A stretch of DNA of 6,377 nt from Candidatus Poseidoniales archaeon (GTDB lineage: Archaea > Thermoplasmatota > Poseidoniia > Poseidoniales > Poseidoniaceae), in contig QQSG01000108.1 of the NCBI GenBank assembly GCA_003602665.1, forward strand, positions 2,844-9,220, read 5' to 3'. The translations under genes were made by a program, and so were the position numbers. Shown here one piece after another: positions 1 through 6,377 of the stretch (positions are counted from its first letter, which is position 1; the number at the start of each line of letters is the position of its first letter). Below the pieces are notes generated by a model that worked only from the letters and a program-made list of their open reading frames with translations, had not been told where the DNA came from and made no database searches.

Positions 1-1398
1 GGTTCATTCACAGAAGTCGCTATTCCCTCTGAGCTGATCAATGTTGAAACATCATGGTCGAAATCTTTGACGTTGAATCGTGCTCAAGTCATCCATCTTA
101 CGACAACTGCAGATGCACAATTGATGCTTTCCTTGGACACTTTTGAGGGAGCGACTGCATGGAAGAGTAGCACAGGTACGTTCCATGGAACATCATTTAT
201 TCCACCATCTCAACCAGGCTACATTGTTCTTACCAATCCAAACGCAGTATCTGCGACTGCTACGTGGAGAGGAAATGGCATCACCTTGCCAGCAATGAGT
301 TCAGATCAAGTCCAATGGCCTCCCTCAGGGATAGATGGAGCAGCATCAATCAGTTCCGATGTCCCCATTGGGATACAATGGCAAAGTGAATCTGAAGCGA
401 ATGGTGTGTATCAAATTGGAGCTGTCGATACCGGCATGGAATCTGGTGAACAATTTCACATCAGTACAACACAGTCGCTGAATTTGGAACTTCGAGCAAA
501 TGGTCAACAGACACTCTTTAATGCCTCAAATCTAGCTTCAAATGATACGGTTCTAAACGAAGGAAGTACGGTCGAAATACCTCTTGAAAATGAAAATGTC
601 TATCTCAATACAACGGAGGGATATGGGATGTATGCTACCGCAATAAATGGAACGAAAGGACTCATGCAAGCCCTCAATGACGGTGAAAGAAGATGTGTTC
701 GTGTTGGTGTTACTGCCTCCGGATGGGTGGATTTGAAAATGCCATGGGAAAGCATGGGTGGCCGAAGTATTATCGATATGCAAACAGCATGGCAAACAGG
801 AACCTATCCCGCAAGTGTACACATGCAAATGTATGGAATGGTTGTTGAAGAACCATACACTCCAATCGGAAGTGCATGGATCATGCAAATCTCTCGTTTC
901 ACTTACGCATTTGAGTCATCAGTGACCGGAATGGAAGTCGCCATGACAGGAGGAGCGGTTGTAACAAATCATCCGGAATTCAATCCTACAGTAATTGTAT
1001 CTCCCTCCGACCGAGGTGGTCCCGGCCCTAGATTTGCCGCCACAATTCCATCCCTGCATCCGACATCTGACTCATCAGTTGGTGGTGGAAAATTATCAAT
1101 GGAAGTAACCCTTTCGAAAAGAACCAGTCTCGCAAGTGATATTGCTTACGAAGTCCGTCGAGGATGGGCTGAACCCTATGGAGAAGCGATTGCACTCGCC
1201 TCCACCGATGGACTCGAATCGAGCCTTGATTGGACAATTTATCCAGGTAGACTTGATCTCTTGACTGATTATGTTGGGTGGGTTCCCGATCCCGGATACG
1301 GTACATCAGAAGCAATCTGGCATACAGCGGGAGCGCCTATTCAATTTTCATTACAAATATCCTCCCTTGACGCATATGTTTCCGAGGTGATTGCATGA
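1..1398 (+). CDS. Partial pilin-like or surface-exposed beta-rich protein, DUF7289-like (5' end missing)
   Basis: The reading frame is open from base 1 (first residues GSFTEVAIPSELINVE) to the TGA at 1396-1398, so the gene begins left of the window and 465 residues are visible. The TTG at 67 could be read as a start, but it has no ribosome binding site and the frame continues upstream, so I treat it as internal. Numbering from that TTG, the protein is rich in Ser, Thr, Gly and short beta-like segments, with one Cys (210) and four N-glycosylation sequons (Asn152, 159, 181, 194). There is no membrane helix in the visible part; one could lie in the missing N-terminus. The stretch around 294-350 (GGAVVTN, then a Pro/Gly-rich segment) and SDIAYEVRRGWAEPYGE at 357-373 recall the haloarchaeal DUF7289 family, which is encoded in pilin-like operons. 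This is recognition from memory at moderate certainty. The overlapping downstream pilin-like gene supports it. The precise role, minor pilin or surface filament component, is inferred. Confidence 0.6.
   Translation, partial: GSFTEVAIPSELINVETSWSKSLTLNRAQVIHLTTTADAQLMLSLDTFEGATAWKSSTGTFHGTSFIPPSQPGYIVLTNPNAVSATATWRGNGITLPAMSSDQVQWPPSGIDGAASISSDVPIGIQWQSESEANGVYQIGAVDTGMESGEQFHISTTQSLNLELRANGQQTLFNASNLASNDTVLNEGSTVEIPLENENVYLNTTEGYGMYATAINGTKGLMQALNDGERRCVRVGVTASGWVDLKMPWESMGGRSIIDMQTAWQTGTYPASVHMQMYGMVVEEPYTPIGSAWIMQISRFTYAFESSVTGMEVAMTGGAVVTNHPEFNPTVIVSPSDRGGPGPRFAATIPSLHPTSDSSVGGGKLSMEVTLSKRTSLASDIAYEVRRGWAEPYGEAIALASTDGLESSLDWTIYPGRLDLLTDYVGWVPDPGYGTSEAIWHTAGAPIQFSLQISSLDAYVSEVIA
1384..1390 (+). 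promoter_or_regulatory. Shine-Dalgarno site of the pilin-like gene at 1395
   Basis: GAGGTGA lies four bases before the ATG at 1395 and matches the archaeal 16S rRNA 3' end (anti-SD ...UCACCUCC). It sits inside the last codons of the upstream gene. It supports the ATG at 1395 as the start and indicates coupled translation across the ATGA overlap. Confidence 0.8.
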
Positions 1399-1865
1399 GG
1401 CAATCCCAAATCCAGCGTAGAACTGAAGCAGCAGCAACTGAACTTGGTTATGTTTTTACATTTTTACTTGGAGTGTTGCTCCTTACAATGTTCAGTCTTT
1501 GGATTTACGACATAGAAACTGCGACACGTGAACGATGGAATGAAGAAGCAATAGATGCGAATATGAATGACCTTGCTGCTGCAATTGAACGTACAGATAC
1601 AGCAAGTCGTAACGATAACACCTCGTATGCAGAGAGAGTATACTGGAGAGCAACTGAAGCAGATGAATCTCAATTTACCTTGGAATTAACGGATACCAAG
1701 TTGATTTTGTATGATGGTGGAGGTGAACTTGATACCGAACGTTCGCTTTCAGGTACGGGGGGAGCACCCCATTCAGGAATGGTCGAACTCGCTGGTGTGG
1801 AATACATTTGGGTTGTCCACCATGAAGGTGAAATCACATTGAAACTTGATCGGCCTATGTTCTAA
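1395..1865 (+). CDS. Type IV pilin-like membrane protein, DUF7266-like
   Basis: This 156-residue protein has a short polar, basic N-terminus (MRQSQIQRRTEAAATE), one hydrophobic helix at about residues 17-38 (LGYVFTFLLGVLLLTMFSLW), then a charged alpha-helical stretch (40-70) and a beta-rich C-terminal domain (90-152). This is the general layout of archaeal pilins and pseudopilins. The EAAATELGYV segment aligns by eye with the RAVSTTLGYV-type start of haloarchaeal DUF7266 proteins, including the Gly-Tyr-Val at the helix start. The usual [Lys/Arg]-Gly cleavage pair of class III signal peptides is not present, although Glu16 could be the +5 glutamate if cleavage fell after Glu11. Processing by a PibD-like peptidase is therefore uncertain. 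The gene overlaps the upstream surface-protein gene by four bases and has its own strong ribosome binding site, so the two are very likely co-translated. A minor pilin or membrane-anchored filament component is the best guess; a simple membrane-anchored surface protein is the alternative. Confidence 0.7.
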   Translation: MRQSQIQRRTEAAATELGYVFTFLLGVLLLTMFSLWIYDIETATRERWNEEAIDANMNDLAAAIERTDTASRNDNTSYAERVYWRATEADESQFTLELTDTKLILYDGGGELDTERSLSGTGGAPHSGMVELAGVEYIWVVHHEGEITLKLDRPMF

Positions 1866-4375
1866 CGGCCCATGACTGCTGCATGAACTTGGGCTTGCAC
1901 TTCTCTCATTCGAGTTCTTGCTCCCAATTCACGGAACACGGCAAGTGCTCGTTGTAGATATTCCATTCTTCGTTGCCGATCGGGAGCAACCCCCCCAAGT
2001 TTGGAAAGGAGTTCACCGATTTGCATTCGTAAGTCATTTGCTTCAGCGATGATTAACGCTTCTCGGTATCGCTCCAAAGCATCTTCGCTCCGTCCACTGT
2101 CCTCAAGAACCTCTCCAAGCAATATTGTGATTTCAACCAAAGAAACGGGATCACCGGCATCTGACATTACATTCAATGATTCGGAATAATGGTGCAGTGA
2201 AGTCTCTGAATCATTCATTTTTGCATGGTATCTGCCTAATAACGCTTGAGCTCGAGCGTGAAGAAGAATATCTTCACCCTCATCTGTTCGCTCAAACGCT
2301 TCGAATGCATGCTTTCTCGCACGATCAACTTCACCAAGATCAAGTAGTGCTCTACCGAGAATAATCTGAGCACTGAGTAAAGATTCATCATTTGAAAGAA
2401 TGGCTTCAACTTCCGAATATGCAGCCAAGGCTTTGGCTTTGTCATTTTTTCTTCGATACAAGTAACCCATATTATTGTACGATCTGGCGGCACCTTTTGA
2501 GTCACCGAGTTTCACCTGGACTTCGAGTGCTTGCTTATGAGAATCCAGTGCTGAATCAGTTTTTCCTTGTTTCATGGCAATATCTGCTTGAGAACCGAGA
2601 ATTTCAGAAAAAATAACTTCTGCACCAGCAGATTGTGATGCCGAACTGGCATGTTCAAAGATTGTGGAAGCTTGTTCAAACCTTCCAAGCATGAGTAAAA
2701 TATCCCCTTGTAATTGAAGCATAGGAGCGAGTGTTTTGGGTTTAAGACCATCAGTGTTGACTTCTTCGATAAGATTCAGAAGTTCAAGGTGGCCTTGCGA
2801 CACAATGTCTCTACCAAACTCTACAATCTTCGAGATGGCTTCTTGTTGGTGATCAGATGCAAGTTCATGGTAGATTTGTTCCAATGTTGCTTCAGAACTT
2901 TTTGCTTGTTTTGCATAATATGAAGCACAACTGTTGTGCACTTCCCTTTTCGTAGGTTCATCAAGACTTTGTAGCAAAAATTCTCGAATCAAATCGTGTA
3001 CGTCAAATACATCAGTATCAACTTGTCGAGCCAAGCCTTGTTCAACCAAACTACCCAACACGTCAACATCAAGTTCGTGAGAGAGTAATGCTTCAAGCGT
3101 AACCGACTCTCTAAAGATCGAGAGAACAGTGAGAACTCGCTTCTGTTCAGCGGAAAGTTTCGAGAAAATTTCTTTCGTAACATAATGTTCCAGAGTATCG
3201 TGAAAAGCGCCCGCTGAAGCACCTCTGTTAATCAATTCAAGAACCAGTGGATGACCACGGGATAAACCATGGATGTGGAGCCATTGTTCGGTAGAAAGGT
3301 CATCGAATCCTGAAAGTATGTGACGTGCTGAATCTGAATCGAGACCATCCAGTGGCAACACAAGACTCGTGATTCTGCCTTCTGCGTCTTTTGTTGGAAC
3401 GACTGGCTTGAAGGAACGAGAGAAAATAACCAATCCAATTGATTCCTCACTTCCAAGTAGACCAAGAGTCATTGATTGAATGGTTTGAAACAATATTGGA
3501 TCTGATACTTTGTGGAAATCATCTATTACGATGAGAGTCAGTGTGTTTTCCAAAGAATCAACTAAAATTCTTGCTGCATCATCTGGCTTGGGTACTGGTG
3601 TTGCAGCAAGATAATCAGAAAATGATGAATCGCCTATATTGAGTAGCCAATCAGCAATCGCTTCAAACATGGCACGAGAACCTTCCCAGTCTTGACATCG
3701 ATGGTAGAGAAGATTCCTACGGTGCATAAATCGTTCAATCAATTTAGCAGCGATTGTGGTTTTCCCAATACCTGCTATGCCAGGAACAAGAAGCGTGGTG
3801 GCTCTTGCCTCGAGTAAATTAACCATGTTATCCAGTTCTTGTTCTCGGCCATAGAAATGACGTAGTCTTGGGAGATCTCCAAGTGATGTTACAAGTTGTT
3901 TCTCAACTTGCTTTGACAAATCGCGTTCAATTAAATCCTCTGTAAGAGGGCGTACATCGAGAATCAAACTGTCATCAAGATACCGAATGATATCTACAGG
4001 CCTCATGGCAAACGGCAAGACTTCATGCGAAGTTCCAAGCGTTGTTGTCAATGCCTCTCCATCAGGACCAATACAGCGGAATTGGAAGTGACGAAGTCGC
4101 CCCCAGGTATCCTCGGCAGCGATGATTCCTGAGTCTGTTAAGAAGTATGCTTTTCTCTTCCTGCTAACACCATGAACGTGAGCTTGTCGCTCAACCAGTA
4201 AACCTTGATCTCGCAATCCAGATATGGCCCGAGGTACATTCGAACGTGCAATTGCAACAGCATTTGCAATCCCCATTTGAGATAAGGAAAACGGAACTTC
4301 CACTTTCTCTTTAAAATCTGCATAATCGAGCAGATGTAACAGGATTTTTTCCTGCACCCCAGGTTTAGCAATCAT
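1862..4375 (-). CDS. Winged-helix / STAND NTPase / TPR signal-responsive regulator
   Basis: Predicted cytosolic, 837 residues from the ATG at 4375; positions below count from a possible TTG one codon upstream. Residues 8-90 form a MarR-like winged helix: a recognition-helix region (ARSNVPRAISGLRDQGLL), then a basic wing (SRKRKAYFLTDSG). A linker of unknown fold (95-170) leads to the STAND NTPase: the entry motif FYGREQEL (175-182), Walker A GIAGIGKTT (200-208), Walker B LIVIDD (282-287), a sensor-like FSRS (319-322) and the GHPL motif (375-378). A second winged-helix-like region follows (408-468, with HDLIREFLL), as in MalT and Apaf-like proteins. Residues 550-827 hold about seven TPR units of roughly 40 residues. 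Members of this class switch between ADP- and ATP-bound states when a ligand or protein binds the repeats; the DNA-binding head suggests transcriptional output. All key NTPase motifs look intact. The ligand and target genes are unknown. A STAND defence protein is less likely, since no effector domain is present. Confidence 0.88.
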   Translation of the reverse strand: MIAKPGVQEKILLHLLDYADFKEKVEVPFSLSQMGIANAVAIARSNVPRAISGLRDQGLLVERQAHVHGVSRKRKAYFLTDSGIIAAEDTWGRLRHFQFRCIGPDGEALTTTLGTSHEVLPFAMRPVDIIRYLDDSLILDVRPLTEDLIERDLSKQVEKQLVTSLGDLPRLRHFYGREQELDNMVNLLEARATTLLVPGIAGIGKTTIAAKLIERFMHRRNLLYHRCQDWEGSRAMFEAIADWLLNIGDSSFSDYLAATPVPKPDDAARILVDSLENTLTLIVIDDFHKVSDPILFQTIQSMTLGLLGSEESIGLVIFSRSFKPVVPTKDAEGRITSLVLPLDGLDSDSARHILSGFDDLSTEQWLHIHGLSRGHPLVLELINRGASAGAFHDTLEHYVTKEIFSKLSAEQKRVLTVLSIFRESVTLEALLSHELDVDVLGSLVEQGLARQVDTDVFDVHDLIREFLLQSLDEPTKREVHNSCASYYAKQAKSSEATLEQIYHELASDHQQEAISKIVEFGRDIVSQGHLELLNLIEEVNTDGLKPKTLAPMLQLQGDILLMLGRFEQASTIFEHASSASQSAGAEVIFSEILGSQADIAMKQGKTDSALDSHKQALEVQVKLGDSKGAARSYNNMGYLYRRKNDKAKALAAYSEVEAILSNDESLLSAQIILGRALLDLGEVDRARKHAFEAFERTDEGEDILLHARAQALLGRYHAKMNDSETSLHHYSESLNVMSDAGDPVSLVEITILLGEVLEDSGRSEDALERYREALIIAEANDLRMQIGELLSKLGGVAPDRQRRMEYLQRALAVFRELGARTRMREVQAQVHAAVMGR

Positions 4376-4380
4376 CAAAG

Positions 4381-4387
4381 CACCTCC
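4381..4387 (-). promoter_or_regulatory. Shine-Dalgarno site of the STAND regulator; decides its start
   Basis: Read on the minus strand this is GGAGGTG, followed by CTTTG and then ATG. It gives a five-base spacing to the ATG at 4375-4373 but only two bases to the in-frame TTG at 4378-4376. The spacing and the better codon favour the ATG. The site lies wholly within the gap between the two leftward genes, so the second gene is translated from a polycistronic message. Confidence 0.8.
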
Positions 4388-4391
4388 CTAC

Positions 4392-6377
4392 TTACTGAGA
4401 AGGTGGTTGATAATTTGGATCTGGTACCCATTGATTGGATTCCTGGTCCCAAAGCCATCCTGGATGCTGCCCTGAAGCAGCAGGTGCTTCAGGTTGAGCC
4501 ACCTGTTGTTGAACAACTTGCTGGGCTGGTTGGGCTGCTGGCAATTCAACAGAATCCTTTCGTCCCCACGCATATGGGTCTTCTTTAGCCACAGGTTCTT
4601 CTTCAACTCCAAATGTTTCGTCGTCAATATCCTCGAGTTCGATGAAGAAGTAACCTACTGCACCGAGTAATACGAGGGCTGCGATAACCAATCCGATTAT
4701 CAGGAATAAATTCCCACCTTCATCTTCTGCACCAACGGCGACATTGAATGAAGTAGGATCATTTGTACCACCAAAGGTCTGCCCATCCATTTCAAACTTG
4801 ATTTTACTTGAGGCATCATTCATGTCTTGTTGTGTAAGTTCCATAGACCAAATTCCATTTTCGCCAACAAGAACTGACTTGATGAACGATGAACTTGAAA
4901 TCGATCGTGCTTCAATTCGACTTCCAGGCAATCCAGTACCTTCGAAAATAGCAGGATTATCTGAGGTTACTGCCTCACCAACATCTATTCGTTGAGCATT
5001 GAATTCAATGGGCTTAACCAAGAAAGTAACACCTTCAGAGAATACTATTGAATCCTGTTTATCAGTAACGACGAATCGTACGTTTTCTAATGTCCAAGAG
5101 GATATTTCTTCATCTGTTCGTGATGATGCTGGATCGTATCGAGCGACACCTTCACCGTCAATGATGACGTATACTGGATGGAAGTCGTCTGAGGAATCGG
5201 TTGCATCATCTACGAAATCTATGCTTAATTCGCTGAAATCACCATCGGGGTCTGAAAAGAATTGGTTCAAGTCAATTGCTGCACCAGAACCACATTGATT
5301 CTCAGAAGAAGATCCTACGACACAGAATATGGTCACAGTACTCTTCCAATCTGTTCTGTCGAATTGTGGTGGAATATTGTTTTCATCAGTTGGTTTGTCA
5401 ATCGTGATTCGAACAACATCTGAGATGGAGTAATCTTCTCCGTCGTATGCTTTGACGCTAATCTCATACTGACCTTGATGGTCGAGTTTACTTGTGTCCC
5501 ATATTGCAGACCATGAATAACCTGGTCCAGTCTTCGTAAATTGAGTAACTGGCCCTGGACCGTTGTTGAGAATCAATCCACTTGCAAGGTCTGTAATCGT
5601 GATTTCTACACGAGTGATTGTTCCGTCAGCACCATCGCTTGCAAATCCTATCAAGGTAGTGTTTGAGGCTGCTCGAACAGTTTCAGTACCATCTGGTTCC
5701 AACAAGTCTACAACTGGAATGATATTGTCGTTCACTACGATTACGGTTCTGGTTTGAATAACACAAATATCTTGCGTATCATCACAGTAATCACTATCAC
5801 TTGCCCAAACTTCAAAATCATATTCTCCAGATTCAAGTTCATCGAAATTCCACTGATAAGCCCATGCCACTGAACCATTGATGGCAAAGTGCGAACTGTA
5901 ACCATTAGGACCGCTTACATCGAACCAGATATCTTGGATATCTGATCCCCAAGTACCTGAATAGGGGTCAGAAGCCGTCCCTGTGAAGAGAATTTTACCG
6001 TTTGTATGTGTTGAACCATCGAGAGGTTCGTTCAGGTACAATGTTGGAGGCACAAGGTTGAGCTTGAATTTACGTACTTCAACTGGTGAGTAATCAAGAC
6101 CATCGTATGAGCGAATTCTGAATGTAACATCGCTTTCTCCTTCAGGGTGTGCGGAGAGATCCCATTCAAAGGACCAAGATTTGAATGGGTGGTTATCCTT
6201 TGTCAACTCCCCGTTTGCTCCGGAGGTGTCAACTGCATAGTACCAATCAGAACTGCCTGGAGGTTGAATCTCAACACGATTTACAAGACCGAATTGGAGA
6301 TTGTAAGCGAGGAAGTCTGTCTGACCACCTAATTGTCCATCCCATGCTGACCCAGTGATCATTGCATTTATGGCAAA
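4392..6377 (-). CDS. Partial multidomain Ig-like surface protein with C-terminal membrane anchor and Trp-rich cytosolic tail
   Basis: The frame is open to the right edge: the bases before the ATG at 6362-6360 read FAINA in frame with no stop or ribosome binding site, so that Met is internal and the N-terminus, including any signal peptide, is missing. Positions count from that Met. Three related beta-sandwich repeats lie at about 1-104, 107-211 and 215-323; each carries a WxxxW[DN] strand (63, 167, 284), and repeats 1 and 3 share YDGxDYS (86-92, 306-312). A cadherin-like domain (331-451, with FFSDPDGD) and a bacterial-Ig-like domain (452-545, with VGENGIWSMEL) follow. Two close Cys pairs (193/200 and 347/357) fit surface disulfides. 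One membrane helix (551-574) leads to an acidic, then Gln/Ala/Pro-rich tail ending in a WLWD...WVPDP motif (636-649). The topology is outside-in with a cytosolic tail. The protein is likely an adhesin, S-layer-associated protein or receptor; which one cannot be told. Confidence 0.82.
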   Translation of the reverse strand, partial: FAINAMITGSAWDGQLGGQTDFLAYNLQFGLVNRVEIQPPGSSDWYYAVDTSGANGELTKDNHPFKSWSFEWDLSAHPEGESDVTFRIRSYDGLDYSPVEVRKFKLNLVPPTLYLNEPLDGSTHTNGKILFTGTASDPYSGTWGSDIQDIWFDVSGPNGYSSHFAINGSVAWAYQWNFDELESGEYDFEVWASDSDYCDDTQDICVIQTRTVIVVNDNIIPVVDLLEPDGTETVRAASNTTLIGFASDGADGTITRVEITITDLASGLILNNGPGPVTQFTKTGPGYSWSAIWDTSKLDHQGQYEISVKAYDGEDYSISDVVRITIDKPTDENNIPPQFDRTDWKSTVTIFCVVGSSSENQCGSGAAIDLNQFFSDPDGDFSELSIDFVDDATDSSDDFHPVYVIIDGEGVARYDPASSRTDEEISSWTLENVRFVVTDKQDSIVFSEGVTFLVKPIEFNAQRIDVGEAVTSDNPAIFEGTGLPGSRIEARSISSSSFIKSVLVGENGIWSMELTQQDMNDASSKIKFEMDGQTFGGTNDPTSFNVAVGAEDEGGNLFLIIGLVIAALVLLGAVGYFFIELEDIDDETFGVEEEPVAKEDPYAWGRKDSVELPAAQPAQQVVQQQVAQPEAPAASGQHPGWLWDQESNQWVPDPNYQPPSQ
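4416..4466 (-). other. Conserved-looking Trp-rich C-terminal tail motif
   Basis: Residues 633-649 read HPGWLWDQESNQWVPDP, a compact Trp/Pro/Asp motif after a low-complexity Gln/Ala/Pro linker. I recall similar endings on Poseidoniales membrane proteins, and it faintly resembles the Trp-rich DUF2510 type of short domain. Its position after the anchor suggests a cytosolic interaction motif. Function is unknown. Confidence 0.5.
4471..4493. repeat. Perfect 8-bp inverted repeat in the tail-coding region
   Basis: CCTGAAGC and GCTTCAGG flank a seven-base loop (AGCAGGT). It lies in codons for the Ala/Pro-rich tail linker, about 85 bases upstream of the ribosome binding site of the next gene. An mRNA hairpin could form here. 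It may equally be a chance product of repeated GCA/CCT/GAA codons. Confidence 0.3.
4641..4712 (-). other. Transmembrane anchor of the Ig-like surface protein
   Basis: Residues 551-574 (numbered from the internal Met at 6362) are an uninterrupted hydrophobic run from NLFLIIGLV to GYFFI. It is flanked outside by AEDEGG and inside by the acidic ELEDIDDE stretch. It is the only membrane segment in the visible part, placing the five beta domains outside the cell and the last 82 residues inside. The acidic inner flank runs against the usual positive-inside bias, so the topology rests on the position of the Ig-like domains rather than on charge. Confidence 0.8.

Noticed and set aside
67..69. TTG as the true start of the first gene
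   Set aside because: No Shine-Dalgarno site precedes it and the frame stays open through the 22 codons before it to the window edge, so the gene most likely begins outside.
553..888. Open frames of 60-110 codons on the strand opposite each of the four genes
   Set aside because: They lie wholly inside genes with clear domain content, have atypical composition (for example Cys/His-rich) and no ribosome binding sites.
1757..1770. G-run and C-run (GGGGGG...CCCC) as a terminator hairpin or structured RNA
   Set aside because: It is a short four-pair stem inside the coding sequence (GTGGAP), with no T-tract following.
2445..2450. T6 run on the plus strand (another at 4345-4350) as a terminator for the rightward operon
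   Set aside because: Both are deep within the STAND gene, hundreds to thousands of bases past the rightward stop, and single T6 tracts are expected there by chance.
1862..4375. STAND protein as an antiphage Avs-type defence gene
   Set aside because: It has a DNA-binding winged helix instead of a nuclease or other effector domain, and no defence genes are nearby in the window.
4505..4517. GTTGTT-G-AACAAC near-palindrome as an operator
   Set aside because: It arises from alternating Val (GTT) and Gln (CAA) codons in the low-complexity tail linker.
6360..6362. ATG as the true start of the right-edge surface protein
   Set aside because: The frame is open to the edge (FAINA before Met), no ribosome binding site is present, a signal peptide is absent, and the Met falls inside the first Ig-like repeat.

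Overview
The window is fully coding: four protein genes fill it end to end, with no RNA gene, mobile element or CRISPR array visible. The likely source is a planktonic marine archaeon of the Candidatus Poseidoniales (Marine Group II, Thermoplasmatota). Three things suggest this. The internal genes have ribosome binding sites of the archaeal GGAGGTGA type. A pair of genes resembles the DUF7289/DUF7266 pilin-like families of Euryarchaeota. A single-pass Ig-like surface protein ends in a cytosolic tail with a Trp-rich WLWD...NQWVPDP motif, which I associate with this group. The taxonomic call rests on family recognition from memory, not on a search.

Left half, rightward. A beta-rich surface or secreted protein (1-1398) is open at the left edge, so its N-terminus is missing. 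It overlaps by an ATGA junction a 156-residue protein (1395-1865) with one N-terminal membrane segment and a pilin-like layout. They look like the last two genes of an archaeal type IV pilus-like or surface-filament operon whose start lies to the left.

Right half, leftward. The right-edge gene (4392-6377) encodes the C-terminal 661 residues of a type I membrane protein: three tandem Ig/fibronectin-like beta domains, a cadherin-like domain, a bacterial-Ig-like domain, a transmembrane helix and an 82-residue tail. Sixteen bases downstream, with a perfect Shine-Dalgarno site, follows an 837-residue protein (1862-4375) that combines a winged-helix DNA-binding domain, a STAND-type NTPase and about seven TPR repeats. 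The two are probably co-transcribed, which invites the idea of a surface receptor or adhesin paired with a cytosolic signal-responsive regulator. That pairing is inference.

The two operons converge and their stop codons overlap on the same four bases (1862-1865), leaving no intergenic space for separate terminators. No promoter is visible, because both operons begin outside the window.
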